Counted from the stretch's first letter, positions 14,944 to 24,076 are shown. The stretch is 50,106 nucleotides of DNA from Candidatus Cryptobacteroides avistercoris (GCA_017695095.1 JADILW010000026.1:1-50106); one strand, 5' to 3'. Translations and numbers: made by a program. The notes: generated by a model not told the origin, from the sequence alone.

Positions 14944-15572
14944 CTCGCCTCACCTCCTTCAGCTTGAGCCCGGCCTGAGGCGGCGCCGCCGTCCAATACA
15001 TCGGAAAGATATTGCAGCGCAGTCAGGTCCTTGAGATACCAGCGCTGCTTCACCTGCTCGGTGAAATAGCCTATGGCCGCCGAGACCATTCCGACCACCG
15101 TGGTGGCGAAGGCGACCTGCATGTTGTAGGCCATCGACCCGATGTCTCCGGTAGAGAGTCCCACCAGTGCCGGGCCCATGGGAATCAGGGTGCCCATGAG
15201 GCCGAGCATGGGGCCGAGCTTGGCAAGGTATCTCGACCAGGCCATGTCCTTGTCGGCGTGGATCTCGAATTCGGAGAGCAGTTTGTCCTTCAGTGGCCTG
15301 TCGGCGCCTGCGTCAAGGAGCCGACGGGCGTAGACGACCACCGGGGAGGGGTTCTTCTCGGGAAGCCTCTGCCTGAAGGTCTCGAGGCCGGAGGTGCTGA
15401 GGCCCTCTATCTCGTCGTGAATGAGCTTGTCGGTCCTGCGCATGCCGACATACTGGCCGAAGAAGCCGCCTACGAGCAGCAGGGCCTTGACGAACAGCAG
15501 TATCAGCAGAACTATGTCCGGCACCAGCAGTCCGTTCGAAATCCAGAACAACACATTTGAAATCGTTTCCAT
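14940..15572 (-). CDS. hmuU: HmuU-like MotA/TolQ/ExbB proton-channel protein
   Basis: The 210-residue inner-membrane protein has a first membrane segment at about 6-42 and a cytoplasmic domain near 45-115 (IEGLSTSGLETFRQRLPEK). Two further membrane segments follow (LGPMLGLMGTLIPMGPALVG and NMQVAFATTVVGMVSAAIGYF). This is the ExbB/TolQ fold, which converts proton flow into work on partner proteins. Placed with hmuV it forms a dedicated energising pair for the heme system, distinct from a general TonB-ExbB-ExbD complex. The gene lies 283 bases after hmuT, an unusually wide gap filled by structured element B. Confidence 0.85.
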   Translation of the reverse strand: METISNVLFWISNGLLVPDIVLLILLFVKALLLVGGFFGQYVGMRRTDKLIHDEIEGLSTSGLETFRQRLPEKNPSPVVVYARRLLDAGADRPLKDKLLSEFEIHADKDMAWSRYLAKLGPMLGLMGTLIPMGPALVGLSTGDIGSMAYNMQVAFATTVVGMVSAAIGYFTEQVKQRWYLKDLTALQYLSDVLDGGAASGRAQAEGGEAR

Positions 15573-15855
15573 ATTCTTTATCTTTAAATTAATTCATTGA
15601 CTTTAGCCGCTCGCAGGCTGTTTGCCTCTGGAGAGGCTAGCCGCCCGCGGCTGTGAGCGGGTGATATTTCGCAGCGCAGCGAAGAAATATCAATGGAGCG
15701 CAGCGGAACCTCTCTAGAGGCAAACAGCCTGCGAACGGCAGAAGAAGATATTCTAAAAAGTTTTTCTTTGATATTGATAATAAATATATCCTTGCTGCGA
15801 AGGTACCATGAAGATAGCTCCAGCAGCCGCAGGTGACTATACACAATGAAACAAT
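15573..15855 (-). other. Long spacer inside the heme operon
   Basis: No gene is visible. The spacer holds element B (15606-15739). Upstream of it (on the minus strand) is an AT-rich stretch near 15747-15800 that has no convincing -7 box. All other junctions of this operon are nearly contiguous, so the spacer looks like a secondary insertion. Confidence 0.6.
15606..15739 (+). repeat. Structured palindromic element, copy B
   Basis: Arms 15606-15636 and 15709-15739 pair over 31 bases with two mismatches; the inner 25-base part starts CGCAGGCTGTTTGCC. The core (15637-15708) starts CTAGCCG and ends AGCGGAA like the other copies. Hairpin 1 is CGCCCGC/GCGGGTG around the invariant GGCTGTGA, with T-A of copy A replaced by C-G. 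Hairpin 2 has a different sequence (GATATTTC/GAAATATC) but still pairs. It sits inside the heme operon between hmuT and hmuU. Confidence 0.82.
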
Positions 15856-16548
15856 CTACCGCCGCCATTTCCTTCCGGCCTTGAAGTGGTACAGCAAGAA
15901 GCCGAGCGCGGCGCCGACAAGCACGAGGGCAAGGACGGCTGCGGTGGCGAGATAATCCACCGAATCCACGCTTTCCGACGCCGTCGTGCCGTTCACCGTG
16001 GCGATGATGCCCAGGGCGGCAGTCAGGGCGTTCGAGAGAAACAGCAGCTCGAGCCGTATCTCCTTCTCGGGAATCAGCTTCCGGACACCCCACACCGCCA
16101 GCGGCAGCAGCACCAGCACCGCAGCCGCCATACACCAGGAAATCAGCGCGAAAGACACACCGGGGAAAGCGAACAGGCAGCTCACCACCAGCGCGAACAG
16201 CACGAAGAACACCATGATGCCGGGAAACAGCCGCAGAAGCCGGTAGATCCAGACAGTCCGGCGCCTGACGGGACCGCTGTTCATCAGATTCACGGCCATC
16301 AGGCAATATGCCATCTGAAGCACCACGTCGAGAGTGAGCACCACCGCGATGTCCTGCATCAGAGCACGGTCGGCAAGCCAGGAGGCGATGGCTGTCTTCG
16401 ACTGCTGCGACGCAAAATTCCACGACAGCCCGGTGAACAGGGCGCACAGCAGGGCCATGACCAGCAGCTGGCGCAACTTGTAGCCGCTGAGCTTCAGCAC
16501 GAAACTGAGGCTCACGAGCACCATTGCAAGCTTCACGACCGTCTCCAT
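15856..16548 (-). CDS. hmuT: HmuT-like polytopic membrane protein
   Basis: The 230-residue protein is almost wholly hydrophobic, with about seven membrane segments (for example VVKLAMVLVSLSFVLKL, LLVMALLCALFTGLSW, AVVLTLDVVLQMAYCLMAV, ATAAVLALVLVGAALGFLL). No enzymatic motif is visible. Its place between the CobN-like gene (one base apart) and the ExbB-like gene matches hmuT of hmuYRSTUV operons, so I use that name by synteny. It may be a permease or membrane anchor for HmuS. Note that HmuT here is unrelated to the periplasmic binding proteins called HmuT in other phyla. Confidence 0.72.
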   Translation of the reverse strand: METVVKLAMVLVSLSFVLKLSGYKLRQLLVMALLCALFTGLSWNFASQQSKTAIASWLADRALMQDIAVVLTLDVVLQMAYCLMAVNLMNSGPVRRRTVWIYRLLRLFPGIMVFFVLFALVVSCLFAFPGVSFALISWCMAAAVLVLLPLAVWGVRKLIPEKEIRLELLFLSNALTAALGIIATVNGTTASESVDSVDYLATAAVLALVLVGAALGFLLYHFKAGRKWRR

Positions 16549-16549
16549 G

Positions 16550-19500
16550 CTAGTCCTCCCTGTTCCTGCGCCTGTTGCGCACCAGAAGCACGATCACCAC
16601 CAGGACGAGCGCGCCCAGCACGCCGACCACGGTGTTGCTGACAAGCGCGACACGCTCGGAAGCGCCCTCGTCAAGCACCTCCCTCTTCATCACCACGCCG
16701 TCCTGGCCGGAAACCCTGGCTTCGCGGATATTCTCGATGTTCGCGTTGTAGCGGCCCGCGGCGGGCGCATCCACGTTGGAGGCTATGAAATTTCGCAGCG
16801 GCGCATTGTCGCATACGGTCTCCGAGCAGGAAGGCAGATATTCGTCGACAAGCCGCGTGTGCAGGGAGGCGATGTCCCGGAGCTGCTGCTCGCTGGCGTC
16901 CCACATCCCCTTGCGCGCCGTCTCCATCATCACCGCCGTCATCTCCTCGAGAGCCGCCGGATTCTTGTCACCGAAATACTCCTCGATACCGAGGCCGAAC
17001 TTGTCCTTGACATAGACCTCGTATATCTCGTCCCACATCTCGTCGTCCACGACGGAAGGTTTGGTGACGTTCCATCCGTAAGTGTTCTGCACTATCTCGG
17101 CGAAGCCTGCGGCACCAGAAGCGCCGCCCTTCATCTTCTCGCGAATGTAGGCGGGATTGAATATGGTCGTGCGGCTCTCCACGCCGATGGCCTCCTTGAG
17201 CTCCTGCATGCGCATGTTGTGGTGGTTGCGGTAGTCGCTCAGGTAGGCGTCGGGGTCCTTGCCGGTGACCTTATGCACGGCGAGGTTCATTCCGCCCATG
17301 AATTCATAGACATGGTCGAGGCTCAGCGCACCCCAGGTGTTGCTCTGACGGGGCTGAATCACCACGTCGGTGCCGCCGAGAGCGGCCTCGAAGGCATACT
17401 CGCCGTACTTCTCCCAGCCTTCCTCGCTGCCGTAGTAGGCGCCCATGTTCTGCATGTAGCGCTCGGCCACGGCGTCGCTGTCCTCCCAGCTGTCGCCGTT
17501 CTGTATCATTCCGGTAATGCCGGTGCCGTAGCCGCCATTCACCCCTCCGAACACCCTGTAGCGCGAGAGTTCGCGGGCTTCACGGGGACTCACTCCCCTG
17601 TCGGTGAGCATCTTCTCTGACGCCACCACTCCGGCGGCGACCAGGTTTTCGTAATCGTCGTCACGGGCGGCCGCCGCCATCTCCACCGCCCTGCTGATCA
17701 GGAACAGACGGGATGCCGCGATGTCGCGGAGCTGGCCGCTGGTCTGCACGACGACGTCGATCCTGGGGCGGCCGAGCTCGGCCGAAGGAATAAGCCTGAG
17801 GTCGGTCACGCGGCCAAAGGCGTCGCGAATCGGCTCAACGCCCAGCATATAGAGCACCTGGGCTATGGTCGCGCCTTCCGTCTCTATGAACTCCCCGCTC
17901 CAGAGCGTGTAGCTGACCTTGCGGGGGATGGAGTCGTTGTGGTTGCGGCGGTACATCTCTATGGTCTTCTCGGCCAGCTTCTTTCCCTCCTCCCAGGCCT
18001 TCTCCGAGGGCGTGGCCTCGGCGTTGATCGCGTAGAGATTGCGGCCGGTGGGCAGGGTGTTGGGGTTCACGACGGGGTCGCCGCCCGGCGAAGGTGCGGT
18101 GTATCCGCCGTCCATCGCATTGAGCAGCGAGCGGAACTCCTCTTCGGGACTTTCCCGGAGTGCCTCCGAGTAATTGTTGATATTCTCCACGGCTGTCGCC
18201 AGCTGGTTCAGCGCCCGGGCGAAAGCCTCATATTCATCGGTAATCTGCGGCTCGCTTCCGGCACCGGCGGCTCCGGCCATCATCTCCATCATGCTCTTCG
18301 GACGGTCGAGCCGCTCCACGGTCTTCCGCGCTTCAGCGAGTTCGCCGGCGCTGACTTCCGCAAGCCGGCAGATGAAGGCTTCGTCGGCGAGCGAAGGGTT
18401 GTCAAGCACGCGGCGGACTATGTCCTTCGCCGGTTCGAGATAGTCGCGGCTGAACACGCGGGAGTTCTCCTCCAGCCCGGCTTCAGCGCGGCCGCGCTGC
18501 CGGTCGAGAGCCAGCATCGCGTATGCTATGGGGTCGGTCGCCATCGCGAAGACGCTGCTGCGTATTCTCCCGGCCTCGTAGGCTTCGCCCATGGTGTAGA
18601 GTTCCCCGGTTATCTTCTCGTTGGTGAGCTCCTCGGCGAAATTGTCGATGCGCGCGATCTCATCCCCGGTGTAGCCCTCTGCGGAGAGGGAGTCGAGGCG
18701 CAGGTCGCGGTGTATGCCCATCTCGAGCACGATGTCCTTGACCCTGCGGGATTCGGATGCGCCGTCGCCGCCCGCCTCAACGGCCGAATAATAGGTTCCG
18801 ATGGCGTCCTTGAGTTCCCTGTAGGTGCCGCGCAGCTCGCTCTCCATGAATGGAGGCGTCAGGTATGACTGGATGCCGGCGTAGGAGCGGCGCTTGGCGA
18901 TCATGGCCTCGCCCACGTTGGAAATCGTGTAGACGTAGAGGTGGGGCGTGGTGCCCACGAGCCTGTCGGGCCAGTCGCGGCTGCTCAGGGCAACCTGTTT
19001 GGAGGGCGTGAATTCGAGGCTGCCGTGCGTTCCGAAATGTATCAGCACGTCGGCGCCGAAGCCTTCGCGCGCCCAGAGATATTCCGCGATGTAGGGGTAC
19101 GGCGGTGCGGTGTCGGTCCCGTGCACTATCTTGAAGTCGTCGTCACCCATGCCGGCGGCAAGCTGGGGCAGCAGCACCACGTTGCCGAGCTCCACCCTCG
19201 GAAGCGCGAGGCGGCCGTCGTCCGTGGCAAGGTAGCTTCCGGGAAAGTCGCCGTTGGCCCCCGACACCTCATCGGCCATCTCGGGGCCGAGCGCGTTCCG
19301 GCTCCAGCTCACATAATCCTCGAGTGAGACCAGTTCGGGGTCGCCGTTGCTGATGAAATCCGATATCGCGCCCTTGGCGTATGTTCCGAAGACTGCCCCG
19401 CGGCTCTGTATGAGCTCTTCGAAGGCTGCCTCGGAGGCGGGCAGGCCGTCGACCCTGTAGCCCGCGGCCCTGAGCTCCTTCAGGAAGTTGTAGAGCGAGG

Positions 19501-20647
19501 GCAGCACCTCCATTCCGGCCGCGGTCAGGGTGTTCTGGCCGGGACCTTTGTAGTAGAAGATGGCGACCTTCTTGCGGTTGTTGGGCGTATGCTGCAGCGA
19601 GATGTAGTTGCAGACGGTCTCGGCGAACTCCTCGAGGCGTCCGGGAATCGCCCGCACGTGCTGCAGGCCGTCCCTGTCCTCGTAGTGTCCGAAGAGGGCG
19701 AATGGACGGATCGCGCCGTCGATTTCGGGCGTCACTATGCTCTGCGACATGAAGCCGCCGCTCATGCCCATGCGGTCCTGTTCCCACTCGCTCACCAGAG
19801 TATTGACGTTGAGCGGGGAGAAGAGCGGCACGTTGCGCTCTTCGAGGAAGTCGACTATGTAGTCGCCCATGCGTCCGTGGGCCATGTTGACCAGAGCCGA
19901 GAGCTCCAGCGAGTCGGCATGGTGCCGCAGGATGAAGATCCGCATGTTGTTGACGGGGTAGACGTTCACTCCGCGGCTTTCGAGTTCGGAGACAAGCTCG
20001 GACGGATCGCCCATGGGTCCGGTCACCACCACGGAAGGGGCGCCCTCCCTGAACAGCCCCTCGGAGCGCAGCCATTCCTCATACTCGGCCACGGAGGCGA
20101 AGGGAAGGTCGCCGCTGTCCGGATCGTCGGGGTCGGCATGGAAAAGGAGTCCGTACTCGGGCACGCTCGGGGCCTCGGGTTCGACGGTGAAGAGCCTCCT
20201 GCCGCAGATTTCCCGGCGCACATATTCCAGCATGCTGCGGTAGTTGCTGCGGTCGCCCCCGGTAAGGTAGGCGTTCAGGGTCGCGAGCTGCAGTGAGTCC
20301 ACGGTGGTGATGTCATTCGCGGGGTTGGTGGCCATCGTGGTGAGCATGGGCACTCCCCTGTCGGCGGCCTTCTGGATCAGTGCGCGCTCGTCCTCCGTGA
20401 TGCGCATGCCCATGCCATTGATGAACACGAAGTCGCTGCGGCCGATTTTCCGGAGGTTGTCGCCGTCGAGCTGGCGTATCTTGATGAACTTGCTGTCGTT
20501 GGCCTTGGAAATCTGACCGAGGGTCAGCATCTGGTAGTTCACGAAGCCTATTCTTACAGGAGAAAGCCATACTGACCAGATTGCGCAGATGGCGGCGCAG
20601 GCGGTCAGTACGGCGAGTATCAAAAGTGTTCTTGAACGGGATCTCAT
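16550..20647 (-). CDS. hmuS: HmuS, CobN/magnesium-chelatase H-like heme-processing protein
   Basis: The 1365-residue protein belongs to the CobN/BchH family; HFGTHGSLEFTPSKQVALS near residues 540-558 is the family signature. Unlike cobaltochelatase CobN it is bracketed by membrane segments, one at about 8-27 (LLILAVLTACAAICAIWSVW) and one close to the C-terminus (NTVVGVLGALVLVVIVLLV). Most of it therefore faces one side of the inner membrane. No cobalamin genes are near; it sits in an operon with hmuY and hmuR. HmuS proteins are implicated in removing iron from heme by reverse chelation in anaerobic Bacteroidales. Start ATG 20647 is six bases after hmuR. Confidence 0.9.
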   Translation of the reverse strand: MRSRSRTLLILAVLTACAAICAIWSVWLSPVRIGFVNYQMLTLGQISKANDSKFIKIRQLDGDNLRKIGRSDFVFINGMGMRITEDERALIQKAADRGVPMLTTMATNPANDITTVDSLQLATLNAYLTGGDRSNYRSMLEYVRREICGRRLFTVEPEAPSVPEYGLLFHADPDDPDSGDLPFASVAEYEEWLRSEGLFREGAPSVVVTGPMGDPSELVSELESRGVNVYPVNNMRIFILRHHADSLELSALVNMAHGRMGDYIVDFLEERNVPLFSPLNVNTLVSEWEQDRMGMSGGFMSQSIVTPEIDGAIRPFALFGHYEDRDGLQHVRAIPGRLEEFAETVCNYISLQHTPNNRKKVAIFYYKGPGQNTLTAAGMEVLPSLYNFLKELRAAGYRVDGLPASEAAFEELIQSRGAVFGTYAKGAISDFISNGDPELVSLEDYVSWSRNALGPEMADEVSGANGDFPGSYLATDDGRLALPRVELGNVVLLPQLAAGMGDDDFKIVHGTDTAPPYPYIAEYLWAREGFGADVLIHFGTHGSLEFTPSKQVALSSRDWPDRLVGTTPHLYVYTISNVGEAMIAKRRSYAGIQSYLTPPFMESELRGTYRELKDAIGTYYSAVEAGGDGASESRRVKDIVLEMGIHRDLRLDSLSAEGYTGDEIARIDNFAEELTNEKITGELYTMGEAYEAGRIRSSVFAMATDPIAYAMLALDRQRGRAEAGLEENSRVFSRDYLEPAKDIVRRVLDNPSLADEAFICRLAEVSAGELAEARKTVERLDRPKSMMEMMAGAAGAGSEPQITDEYEAFARALNQLATAVENINNYSEALRESPEEEFRSLLNAMDGGYTAPSPGGDPVVNPNTLPTGRNLYAINAEATPSEKAWEEGKKLAEKTIEMYRRNHNDSIPRKVSYTLWSGEFIETEGATIAQVLYMLGVEPIRDAFGRVTDLRLIPSAELGRPRIDVVVQTSGQLRDIAASRLFLISRAVEMAAAARDDDYENLVAAGVVASEKMLTDRGVSPREARELSRYRVFGGVNGGYGTGITGMIQNGDSWEDSDAVAERYMQNMGAYYGSEEGWEKYGEYAFEAALGGTDVVIQPRQSNTWGALSLDHVYEFMGGMNLAVHKVTGKDPDAYLSDYRNHHNMRMQELKEAIGVESRTTIFNPAYIREKMKGGASGAAGFAEIVQNTYGWNVTKPSVVDDEMWDEIYEVYVKDKFGLGIEEYFGDKNPAALEEMTAVMMETARKGMWDASEQQLRDIASLHTRLVDEYLPSCSETVCDNAPLRNFIASNVDAPAAGRYNANIENIREARVSGQDGVVMKREVLDEGASERVALVSNTVVGVLGALVLVVIVLLVRNRRRNRED

Positions 20648-20653
20648 CGTCGG

Positions 20654-22801
20654 TTATCTGTTATTGAATATCTCCTGCAGGTCAAGCGACAGGCCCAGGG
20701 AGAGTGTCGTGCCGATGGTCGCGGGAGTGTTGTTGTAGTAGTAGTCGGGGATATAGTTGAACAGGTTGTCTATCACGGCGTTGAGCCTGATGCCGTGCCA
20801 TATTCTCTGGGCTATCGAGAGCTTCCACATCGTGTAGCCCGGATAGGTCTGACTTTCGGTCTGGGTATAGTCGGTCAGGGAGGTGTAGACATCGGAGGTC
20901 ACTGCCGACATCAGGCGGCCCGTCAGGGCTACGTCGAAGCCGTAGGTCCTCCAGTCCTTTCCGTATTCAATCTTTACCGTGGCACTGTGCGGACGGGTCG
21001 ACGAGGTCATGGGCTGACCTTTCTCGATTCTCTCGTGGGTGTAGGTGTAGGAAATCCTGTACTTGAGTCCGAAATCGTAGGCGGCCGAGAAGTTGAGGTC
21101 GACTCCGGCGACCTGGAGCGGAGCCATGTTGGTGTAGAGCTGGCCCTTGAGCGCTTCGCTCCACGCGGTGGTGATGCGGTTGTCGACGAGGTTGTAGTAG
21201 CCCGTGACGGTGAGATTGTAGCGGCGCGACATATACTCGGCGGAGAGCGAGAAATTGTGGCTCTCCTCGGGTTCAAGGTCGGGGTTGCCGTAGATCATGA
21301 AGATGTTGGCCATGTTGAAGCTCATGTACATCTCCTTGAGGGTCGGCGCCCTGAATCCTCCCGCGTAGGAGCCTCTGAGCGAGCAATTGCCTATCTTGTA
21401 CATCGCTCCGAGCTTCGGGGAGGCGTGGAAAAGGCCCCGGTCGGAGAAATAGTCGAAGCGAAGGCCGCTCACGAAGTTCAGCCTTTCGGTCGGGTTCCAG
21501 TCGAGCTGGCCGAACAGGTCGCCGGTATACTGGGTCTTCGCTCCGTCCTCGAACTGATAGGACAGAAGGTAGTCGCGCATGAAGTCGCCGCCGAAGACGA
21601 TGTTGTCGTTCTCGCCGAAGCTGTGGGACCACAGGGCGCGCACGTTGTGCTGCACGTTGCTGTACTCGCGCACGTCGCGGCGGTTCGCGACGAGGAAGTC
21701 GCTCTTGTCGTACTGGTCGAAGGTGTAGCTCAGGGTGATGTTGTCGCTCTCCCCGAAATCATATTCGGCCTTGAGCGAGCCGCTGAAGTCGCGGTAATTG
21801 TCCTTCACGTCCTCCGAGGCGTCGCGCTGGCGGAAATAGTAGCCGGCCTTGCCCGTAAATTTCAGATTGTCGGTCGGCTTGTAGATCAGCTGCTGCTTGA
21901 TGTTGTAGTTCCAGCTTCCGTAGATCTTGGAATAGTCGCCGTCATTCTTGAGAGGAATCGAATCGTTCTGCACATACTGGGCGTTGGTCAGGCCCGAGAG
22001 CTTTCCGGCTTTGAATCCGGCGGAGAGCGAGCCGACCTTCTCGCCGAGGGTGCTGTAGCGGGTGTTCACATTCACGGACCAAGGCTCCGAGGGCTCCTTC
22101 GTGATTATGTTCACCACTCCGCCGATGGCGTTGGAGCCGTAGAGGGAGGAGGCTGCGCCCTTGACTATCTCCACTCTCGCCACGTTGTCGAGGTTCAGGC
22201 GGTTGTAGTCGATGTTGTCGAGGGTCTCCCCCGCCAGGCGTTCGCCGTCGACAAGGAAGAGCACCGAGTTGCCTCCGAAGCCCTGCATGTTCAGCGAAAC
22301 CTGCTGGTTCATCGAATAGGAGAACTCCAGCCCCGGCAGCTCGGTCTCGAGCAGCTCGCCTATATGAACCACGTCGGCGCGCTCGATCTCCTCGGCGGAG
22401 ATGACCCTGGTGATTATGGGCACGTCCTTGAGCAGTTTCGGCGTGCGGGTCGCGGTGACCACCACGGTCTCGAGCAGCTCCTGGGATTCGGCGAGGGTGA
22501 AGTTCTCGACATAGCTGCCCTCAGGCTCCCTGATGCGGCGCCGCTGGGTCTCGTAGCCTATGGCGGTGGCGAGAAGCGTCAGCTGCTTCTGCCCAGTTTG
22601 AGGCAGTTCGAAACTGTAGCTTCCGTCGAGAGCCGTGACCGCTCCGGCGTTCTTCATTCCCTCGACGGTGACTCCGGCGCCGGGCACCGCCGCGCCGCTC
22701 TCGTCGAGCACGCTTCCGCTTATCCGTATCTGAGCCTGCAGCGAGACGGCGGCCGCGAACGACAGGCAGGCGGCAATAAAGAGTTTTCCTTTCATGTTCA
22801 T
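20654..22801 (-). CDS. hmuR: HmuR, TonB-dependent heme receptor
   Basis: The 715-residue outer-membrane receptor has a signal peptide ending near VSLQAQ. A CarboxypepD_reg-like beta domain follows at about 24-105 (SGSVLDESGAAVPGAGVTV). The plug is near 110-230 (LLETVVVTATRTPKLL, GGNSVLFLVDGERLAG, VEIVKGAASSLYGSNAIGGVVNIIT), and the barrel ends in LGLSLDL plus QEIFNNR. FRAPTLKEMY and GNPDLEPEESHNF match the FRAP and NPDL motifs of heme receptors such as P. gingivalis HmuR. It should take heme from HmuY and pass it into the periplasm using TonB energy. ATG overlaps the hmuY stop (TGATG); a second ATG two codons on is also possible. Confidence 0.9.
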   Translation of the reverse strand: MNMKGKLFIAACLSFAAAVSLQAQIRISGSVLDESGAAVPGAGVTVEGMKNAGAVTALDGSYSFELPQTGQKQLTLLATAIGYETQRRRIREPEGSYVENFTLAESQELLETVVVTATRTPKLLKDVPIITRVISAEEIERADVVHIGELLETELPGLEFSYSMNQQVSLNMQGFGGNSVLFLVDGERLAGETLDNIDYNRLNLDNVARVEIVKGAASSLYGSNAIGGVVNIITKEPSEPWSVNVNTRYSTLGEKVGSLSAGFKAGKLSGLTNAQYVQNDSIPLKNDGDYSKIYGSWNYNIKQQLIYKPTDNLKFTGKAGYYFRQRDASEDVKDNYRDFSGSLKAEYDFGESDNITLSYTFDQYDKSDFLVANRRDVREYSNVQHNVRALWSHSFGENDNIVFGGDFMRDYLLSYQFEDGAKTQYTGDLFGQLDWNPTERLNFVSGLRFDYFSDRGLFHASPKLGAMYKIGNCSLRGSYAGGFRAPTLKEMYMSFNMANIFMIYGNPDLEPEESHNFSLSAEYMSRRYNLTVTGYYNLVDNRITTAWSEALKGQLYTNMAPLQVAGVDLNFSAAYDFGLKYRISYTYTHERIEKGQPMTSSTRPHSATVKIEYGKDWRTYGFDVALTGRLMSAVTSDVYTSLTDYTQTESQTYPGYTMWKLSIAQRIWHGIRLNAVIDNLFNYIPDYYYNNTPATIGTTLSLGLSLDLQEIFNNR

Positions 22802-23445
22802 CAGAATTCTACGGGATAGACGTAATCTATGGTCATGAAGCCTTTCACGCCCGAGGCGTCCATGTAGTTGGAGAGCTTGAGAGCCAGGTTGCTCCCGTCG
22901 GCGAGCTTCACGGCATAGACCTTATGGGACATGGAGTAGAGCGGAGGCATGGTGCTCGTGTCGACCTTCAGCCACTTGGAGAGTTCGGAGTTGTACCAGC
23001 TCTCGCTGTAGCCTATGTTGCCGTCCATCATCCCGGACATGTCCACGATTATCTTCTCGGTTGTCCACTCGTCCTCTACATACTCGCCCTCGGGCATCTT
23101 GCCCGAGCTCATGAAAAGCTCGAGTCCTGTTATTCCGGTCTCCAGGACGGCGGCTCCGTTGGTCTTCACATCGTAGCGGTGCACGGCAATGTCCCATTCG
23201 GCCGGAGCCTCCTCCTCCGACATCCCCGCAGTCACGGCCGTCCTGCCGTGGAAGTCCAGATAGACCCATTTGGTGTAGTCAGTCGCGTCTATGTAGACCT
23301 TGCCGGAATTGTCAGAGGGGTTGTGGGCGATGAAACCGTATCCGGTGACCAGGTCGCTCTCCCCGCTGTCATAGATTCCGGGGAAAATCCCGTTGCAGGA
23401 CGGCAGCAGCGCAAGAAATGCTATGAGAAAAAGCCGTTTCATCAT
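22801..23445 (-). CDS. hmuY: HmuY-family heme-binding lipoprotein
   Basis: The 214-residue protein has a lipoprotein signal (LIAFLALLPSC, Cys near 17), so it is probably attached to the outer membrane and faces outward. Family features are KWVYLDFHGR, WDIAVHRYDVKTNGAAV in the first half, and the C-terminal Y.V.LADGS..ALKLSNYMD...GFMTIDY. HmuY proteins bind heme and hand it to HmuR. P. gingivalis uses two His ligands, while relatives use Met or His/Met. Here the ligand region is rich in Met (DMSGMMDG, MPPLYSMSHK), so Met ligation is plausible but inferred. It directly follows the calycin-like gene. Confidence 0.88.
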   Translation of the reverse strand: MMKRLFLIAFLALLPSCNGIFPGIYDSGESDLVTGYGFIAHNPSDNSGKVYIDATDYTKWVYLDFHGRTAVTAGMSEEEAPAEWDIAVHRYDVKTNGAAVLETGITGLELFMSSGKMPEGEYVEDEWTTEKIIVDMSGMMDGNIGYSESWYNSELSKWLKVDTSTMPPLYSMSHKVYAVKLADGSNLALKLSNYMDASGVKGFMTIDYVYPVEF

Positions 23446-23901
23446 TTATTCTGCAAGAGTGAACTCTATGGTGAGTCCGCCCATCACGGCAGGCACGGTG
23501 ATCAGGAACTCGGCGGTTCCGGCAGTCTTTCCCACGGTGCCGTCGAGGGTCGCTGCGTATTCGTTCTTGGTCTCGCCCATGCCCATCAGGGTCTTGCCCT
23601 CGCCCTTGAGCGTGTAGGGGTCGGAGCCGCTCACCGCCACTCCGGAGAAGCTGAATGAACCCCAGGTCGCGGACTCGTAGCTCACGTCCACGAGCTTGTC
23701 GCCGGCCGCGGTGATTGAGAAGGTCTCACCTTCGGTCACCATGGGGTCGGGGCTGTACTTGAAGGACGCGGAAGTGGTTCCGGTGTAGGTGCCCGCCACT
23801 TCGGCGGCGATGTCTGTTTCCGTTTCGGGCTTGTTGCATGCAGCTGCCGCCACGATTCCGAAGGCGGCCAGCGCGATGATTGAAAGAAATTTCGCTTTCA
23901 T
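23446..23901 (-). CDS. Calycin-like lipoprotein heading the heme operon
   Basis: The 151-residue protein has a lipoprotein signal ending near VAAAACNK (Cys about 22). The rest is a beta-rich domain with VAGTYTGTTSASFKYS, a GETFSITAAGDK strand, VDVSYESATWGSFSFSGVAV and a final TAEFLITVP...LTIEFTLAE. This looks like the calycin-like domain proteins frequent in Bacteroidales, which often accompany heme or SusCD-type uptake genes. As first gene, adjacent to hmuY, it may be an extra surface binding protein. The classical hmuYRSTUV order lacks it. No binding residues can be named. Confidence 0.7.
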   Translation of the reverse strand: MKAKFLSIIALAAFGIVAAAACNKPETETDIAAEVAGTYTGTTSASFKYSPDPMVTEGETFSITAAGDKLVDVSYESATWGSFSFSGVAVSGSDPYTLKGEGKTLMGMGETKNEYAATLDGTVGKTAGTAEFLITVPAVMGGLTIEFTLAE

Positions 23902-24076
23902 GGTCTGAGATTTTTACGTTTTTACGGCTGCAAAGTTGAAGATTTCCGATAGCCCTGTCAATCACAATATGTTGGTATTTATGCCGCTGCAATAGCGTAA
24001 ATACCAATATTTGAGGATTGACGCATAAGATGACGACAGATAGTTTTGCAATCGGAAATCACAAAAACACTATATC
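23902..24076. promoter_or_regulatory. Divergent promoter region with a symmetric inverted repeat (heme operon / ABC exporter)
   Basis: The inverted repeat has arms TTGGTATTTATG (23972-23983) and CGTAAATACCAA (23996-24007). On the plus side TTGACG (24018-24023) and TAGTTTTG (24041-24048) form a -33/-7 pair for the ABC genes. On the minus side TTGACA (revcomp near 23957-23962) and CAACTTTG form a weaker pair for the heme operon. The repeat is about 47-84 bases upstream of both expected start points, so one regulator could serve both units. The regulator is not in the window. Confidence 0.55.

Noticed and set aside
16550..20647. Genuine cobaltochelatase CobN for vitamin B12 synthesis
   Set aside because: No cobalamin genes nearby; the terminal membrane segments and the hmuY/hmuR neighbours fit HmuS.
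20795..22819. Long plus-strand open frame opposite hmuR
   Set aside because: It is a shadow of a well-supported TonB receptor, with Val/Glu/His-rich composition and no domains. The same applies to 31462-34089 and 28454-29416.
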